Shown: in pieces, positions 57,059 through 64,000 of the stretch
Layout: each line of letters opens with the position of its first letter
Numbering within the stretch: the first letter of the stretch is position 1
Assembly: GCA_004379165.1 (NCBI GenBank)
Contig: NKXK01000027.1
Coordinates: forward strand, 124,001-188,000
Direction: 5' to 3'
Length of the DNA stretch: 64,000 nucleotides
DNA from: Rhodocyclaceae bacterium
GTDB taxonomy: Bacteria > Pseudomonadota > Gammaproteobacteria > Burkholderiales > Rhodocyclaceae
The notes under the pieces: generated by a model
Told to the model about the DNA's origin: nothing
Seen by the model: the letters and a program-made list of their open reading frames with translations, nothing else
The model's database searches: none
Program-made: the position numbers and the translations under genes

Positions 57059-57622
57059 GTGCTCAACGCTGCGATCTGCGGTTCAATCAATCATATCCTG
57101 AAGACCTCGCCATGGGCGCTGGCGCGGCTGTGCGGGTATTCCGGCGCGGTGGTCGCGATTGAAGGCACTCCCTTCCCTCTCCGTCTCAAAATCCAGGATG
57201 CAGGTTTTTTTTCGGTCGCTGAGCCGGACGATCTGGCGGCAGTAGTGATCGTCCTACCTGCTGACGTATTGGCCCGTCTTTTGGCAGATCGCAGCAGCCT
57301 CTTTTCATCGATCAAAATATCCGGGGCCGCCGATCTTGCCGAAACGCTGGGCTTTGTCTTCCGGAACCTCGAATGGGACGCTGAAGCAGATCTTGCCGGA
57401 CTCGTCGGTGATATTCCCGCCCGCCGCATGGCACTTGCCGGACAAGGGCTGACCGCTGGGTTGTGCAGATCCGCAGAGCGTGGTCTGGAGAATATTCGGG
57501 AGTATTTTGTGGATGAACTGCGCGTGGTTGCTTCCGATGAGGAACTCGTTATGTTTGCCGAGGACGTAGACGTGTTGCGAGACGATCTTTCCCGGCTGGA
57601 GAAACGGATTGAGCGCTTGTGA
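57059..57622 (+). CDS. ubiJ: ubiquinone biosynthesis accessory factor UbiJ (SCP2 domain)
   Basis: This 187-residue protein starts at GTG 57059, with GGGGCAT upstream. An SCP2-like lipid-binding domain (residues about 15-110) and a C-terminal coiled coil (DVLRDDLSRLEKRIERL) are the UbiJ layout. UbiJ with UbiK scaffolds the ubiquinone complex. The ubiB gene normally next is missing; a terminator and the convergent atp operon follow. Confidence 0.85.
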   Translation: MLNAAICGSINHILKTSPWALARLCGYSGAVVAIEGTPFPLRLKIQDAGFFSVAEPDDLAAVVIVLPADVLARLLADRSSLFSSIKISGAADLAETLGFVFRNLEWDAEADLAGLVGDIPARRMALAGQGLTAGLCRSAERGLENIREYFVDELRVVASDEELVMFAEDVDVLRDDLSRLEKRIERL

Positions 57623-57644
57623 GATTCGGCTAATTTACGACAAT

Positions 57645-57671
57645 AAAAAAGGCAGCCGAAGCTGCCTTTTT
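57645..57671. terminator. bidirectional intrinsic terminator between ubiJ and atpC
   Basis: A-run, GGCAGC, CGAA loop, GCTGCC and T-run form a perfect hairpin with A/T tails on both sides, so it can stop ubiJ transcription from the left and the atp operon from the right. Confidence 0.93.
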
Positions 57672-57688
57672 CGTTGATTCGCTTTGAA

Positions 57689-58114
57689 TCAGTGCGTGTG
57701 CTTGCGCAGACGCTGGATGGCTTGCAGTTGGGCGATGGCTTGCGCCAGTTCGGACTCGGCAGTTGCGTAATCCATTTCGGCCTGCCGGTTGGCAAGGGCC
57801 TCTTCGGCACGCTTCTTCGCCTCCAAGGCCTTTGCTTCGTCCAGATCATGGGCGCGAATCGCTGTATCCGCCAACACGGTGATCATGTCGGGCTGGATTT
57901 CGAGCATGCCACCAGAAACATAGACCAGCTCAAACTCGCTCTGGTCCGGCACCTTCAGACGAATGGTGCCGGGTTTGATGCGAGTGAGCAGCGGGGTATG
58001 TTTCGGCAGAATGCCGAGTTCACCGGCTTCGCCGGGGAACACCGCGATCTCGACCAGACCGGAGAAGATGGACTCTTCGGCGCTGACGACATCACAATGA
58101 ACAGTCATAACCAT
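57689..58114 (-). CDS. atpC: ATP synthase epsilon subunit
   Basis: This 141-residue subunit has an N-terminal beta sandwich ([47 protein letters not shown]) and a C-terminal helical hairpin. It is part of the F1 rotor and inhibits hydrolysis. Last gene of the operon, 24 bases after atpD. Confidence 0.97.
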   Translation of the reverse strand: MVMTVHCDVVSAEESIFSGLVEIAVFPGEAGELGILPKHTPLLTRIKPGTIRLKVPDQSEFELVYVSGGMLEIQPDMITVLADTAIRAHDLDEAKALEAKKRAEEALANRQAEMDYATAESELAQAIAQLQAIQRLRKHTH

Positions 58115-58138
58115 TGCTGGCTCCTTTGACGACGCCGC

Positions 58139-60443
<2,305 letters not shown>

Positions 60444-60458
60444 GGCGTTCTCCTAAGA

Positions 60459-61997
<1,539 letters not shown>

Positions 61998-62006
61998 GAA
62001 ATTCTC

Positions 62007-62540
62007 CTAGTTGTTCAGTGCCACGGCCATCGCGTCGAGTTTGCCGCGGACTGAAGCATCCAGCACCTGGTCACCCACGGTGACGCGCACACCACCAATC
62101 AGGCTGGCGTCGATTTCGACGCGGGCCGTCAGCTTGGTACCAAAGCGGGCTTCGAGCTCTTGCACGAGCGCCTTGACCTGGGTGTCGTCAATGGGAAATG
62201 CGGAATGCACCACCGCCTCCTTGATCCCTTCTTCCTGGCTCTTGGCCAGATCGAAAAGCCGGGAAATCTCCGGCAGGAGTGCGAGACGCCGGTTTTCTGC
62301 GAGGGTACGAACGAGGTTGGCGAGAACGGCGTCGTTATCGTCGCACAGCGAGATAACAAGGTTCGCAACCTGCTCAGCGGAGAGCTGGGGATTGCCCATG
62401 ACCGCAGCCATGTCCCCGTCCTGGGCGATCAGCGCGAGGCGTTGCAGGCGCTGGGACCAGGTGCCCTGAGCCCCGGACTCGTTGGCCGTGCGATACACGG
62501 CTTCGGCGTAGGGGCGAGCGATGGTGACGGATTCAGCCAT
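62007..62540 (-). CDS. atpH: ATP synthase delta subunit
   Basis: This 177-residue subunit begins TIARPYAEAVYRTANE and ends with LIGGVRVTVGDQVLDASVRGKL, both delta-type motifs. It links F1 to the peripheral stalk. Starts 5 bases after atpF. Confidence 0.96.
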   Translation of the reverse strand: MAESVTIARPYAEAVYRTANESGAQGTWSQRLQRLALIAQDGDMAAVMGNPQLSAEQVANLVISLCDDNDAVLANLVRTLAENRRLALLPEISRLFDLAKSQEEGIKEAVVHSAFPIDDTQVKALVQELEARFGTKLTARVEIDASLIGGVRVTVGDQVLDASVRGKLDAMAVALNN

Positions 62541-62545
62541 AAGCT

Positions 62546-63016
62546 TTACAGATCCTGTTTGATCGTAGCCAGAATGTCGGCATGGGCCTGGGCATTAATC
62601 TCGCGACGCAGAATCTTTTCTGCACCGGAAACGACCAGAGTCGCCACCTGTTCGCGCAGAGCTTCCTTGGCGCGAACGGCTTCCTGTTCGATTTCAGCCT
62701 TGGCACCGGCAACGATGCGGTCAGCTTCCACCTTGGCGGTCAGCTTGGCTTCTTCGATCAGCTGAGCACCGCGCTTTTCAGCGTTGGCGATCAGTTCGGC
62801 GGCCTTTTCCTTGCCTTCACGGAGAGCTTCCGTGGAGCGCTTGGTGGCCAGTTCAAGATCATGCTTGCCGCGTTCAGCAGCAGCCAGTCCATCCGCGATC
62901 TTCTTCGCACGCTCGTCGAGCGCCTTCACAATGGGGGGCCACACGAATTGCATCGTGAACCACGCCAGAATGAAGAACACAACGAGCTGTGCAAACAACG
63001 TTGCGTTCAGATTCAC
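62546..63016 (-). CDS. atpF: ATP synthase b subunit
   Basis: This 156-residue subunit has one N-terminal membrane helix ([22 protein letters not shown]) followed by a long charged coiled coil to the end, the standard b-subunit form of the peripheral stalk. Confidence 0.96.
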   Translation of the reverse strand: MNLNATLFAQLVVFFILAWFTMQFVWPPIVKALDERAKKIADGLAAAERGKHDLELATKRSTEALREGKEKAAELIANAEKRGAQLIEEAKLTAKVEADRIVAGAKAEIEQEAVRAKEALREQVATLVVSGAEKILRREINAQAHADILATIKQDL

Positions 63017-63057
63017 GGTTTAATTCCTCTTAAAAGGTTGGTCGGTAAGAGGAAAAA

Positions 63058-63318
<261 letters not shown>

Positions 63319-63372
63319 CTAAGGTTAAAGTAGGTAAAACAAAAAGAAACTACAAAGAAACTGGGGTACTGC

Positions 63373-64000
63373 TTAGTGTGCTTCGTGAGCCTGGCCGATA
63401 TACACCAGCGTCAGCATCATGAAGATGAAAGCTTGCAGGGCAACGATCAGGATGTGAAAGATCGCCCAGATCGAACCGGCCAGGATATGGCCGATGAACA
63501 GGGAAACGCCGGTGGCGCTTGCCGTCCAGGCTGCACCCATGAGGGCGATCAGCATGAACACGAGCTCGCCTGCATACATGTTGCCGAACAGTCGCATACC
63601 GTGAGACACGGTCTTGGCGAGGAATTCGATCATCTGCATGGCGAAATTGACCGGATAGAGCAGCGGGTGGCTGCCGAACGGGGCGGTGAAGAGTTCGTGA
63701 ACCCAGCCACCGAAGCCCTTGATCTTGACGTTGTAGTAGATGCAGACCAGCAAGACGCCGATCGACATGCCGAGCGTGCCGTTCAGATCGGCGGTCGGAA
63801 CGACGCGCAGGTAAGCGTGGTGATCGCCGGTGATCGCTTGCCAGATGGTGGGCAGCAGATCCAGCGGCAGGAAGTCCATGGAGTTCATCAGGAAGATCCA
63901 GATGAAAACGGTCAGCGCCAGCGGGCCGACGAACTTGCGGGATTCGGCGCTATGGACGATGCCCTTGGCCTGGTCATTGACCATTTCGAGAACGATCTCG
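63373..64000 (-). CDS. atpB: ATP synthase a subunit, 5' part beyond window
   Basis: The frame stays open to the window edge (…[10 protein letters not shown]), so the N-terminus is outside. The visible 209 residues contain membrane helices and the essential Arg in [14 protein letters not shown], then [21 protein letters not shown]. It forms the proton half-channels with subunit c. Confidence 0.97.
   Translation of the reverse strand, partial: EIVLEMVNDQAKGIVHSAESRKFVGPLALTVFIWIFLMNSMDFLPLDLLPTIWQAITGDHHAYLRVVPTADLNGTLGMSIGVLLVCIYYNVKIKGFGGWVHELFTAPFGSHPLLYPVNFAMQMIEFLAKTVSHGMRLFGNMYAGELVFMLIALMGAAWTASATGVSLFIGHILAGSIWAIFHILIVALQAFIFMMLTLVYIGQAHEAH

Overview
The window looks like a contiguous piece of a high-GC betaproteobacterial chromosome, most likely Rhodocyclales (Dechloromonas/Azonexus-like). 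This rests on protein character and gene order, not on a database search. Supporting points are the metX-metW-ampG cluster, recA-recX, lptB-rpoN-hpf-ptsN-hprK, ubiE-ubiJ, and an F-type ATP synthase operon. I found no rRNA, tRNA, CRISPR array or complete insertion sequence. Nearly all of it is dense chromosomal coding DNA with short overlaps between genes. The one clearly accessory-looking stretch is about 9.05-10.44 kb.

Layout. 0-4.3 kb: the 3' part of a HAMP-GGDEF-EAL protein, then a minus-strand pair of a PilZ/STAS-like protein and a TonB-dependent receptor. 4.4-7.6 kb: a promoter, a SAM-II riboswitch and an intrinsic terminator in front of metX-metW-ampG. 7.6-9.0 kb: an inner-membrane stress-type operon (YqjD, YqjE, YqjK and a small membrane protein). 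9.05-10.44 kb: a complete, lower-GC xthA next to the decayed tail of a second xthA. 10.4-12.4 kb: an orphan NodI-like ATPase, an alpha/beta hydrolase and a thioredoxin-like ferredoxin. 12.5-15.9 kb: a TonB receptor with tandem palindromes in its promoter, plus a PepSY membrane protein. 15.9-19.4 kb: VanZ protein, Na+/solute symporter, RluA and a small secreted protein. 19.5-25.4 kb: LexA-controlled recA-recX, then lptB, rpoN, hpf, ptsN, hprK and a PsiF-repeat protein.

25.4-31.5 kb holds signalling genes: an FHA/class III cyclase protein, ttcA, and a FIST protein coupled to a large hybrid histidine kinase. 31.6-42.4 kb is mostly housekeeping: MidA-like methyltransferase, CCA-adding enzyme, NDUFA9-like reductase, DUF1631 protein, lytic transglycosylase and 5-formyl-THF cyclo-ligase. 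42.1-46.3 kb is a minus-strand sulfur operon: sulfate-binding protein, degenerate EAL protein, cysteine synthase, PatB-type C-S lyase and a small membrane protein. Divergent from it is a stand-alone protein with the zinc-ligand pattern of carboxysomal (CsoSCA) carbonic anhydrase. 47.6-57.6 kb: ilvA, a YqaA-like protein, a 1291-residue FAD/Fe-S oxidoreductase, a HIT protein, an unknown 539-residue protein, DUF971, ubiE and ubiJ. 57.6-64 kb: atpC-D-G-A-H-F-E and partial atpB, read leftwards.

Three themes stand out. Cyclic-di-GMP-type domains recur, several without catalytic residues. Sulfur metabolism is controlled at two places, by the SAM-II riboswitch and in the cys operon with its EAL-like protein. 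The xthA locus shows gene replacement.
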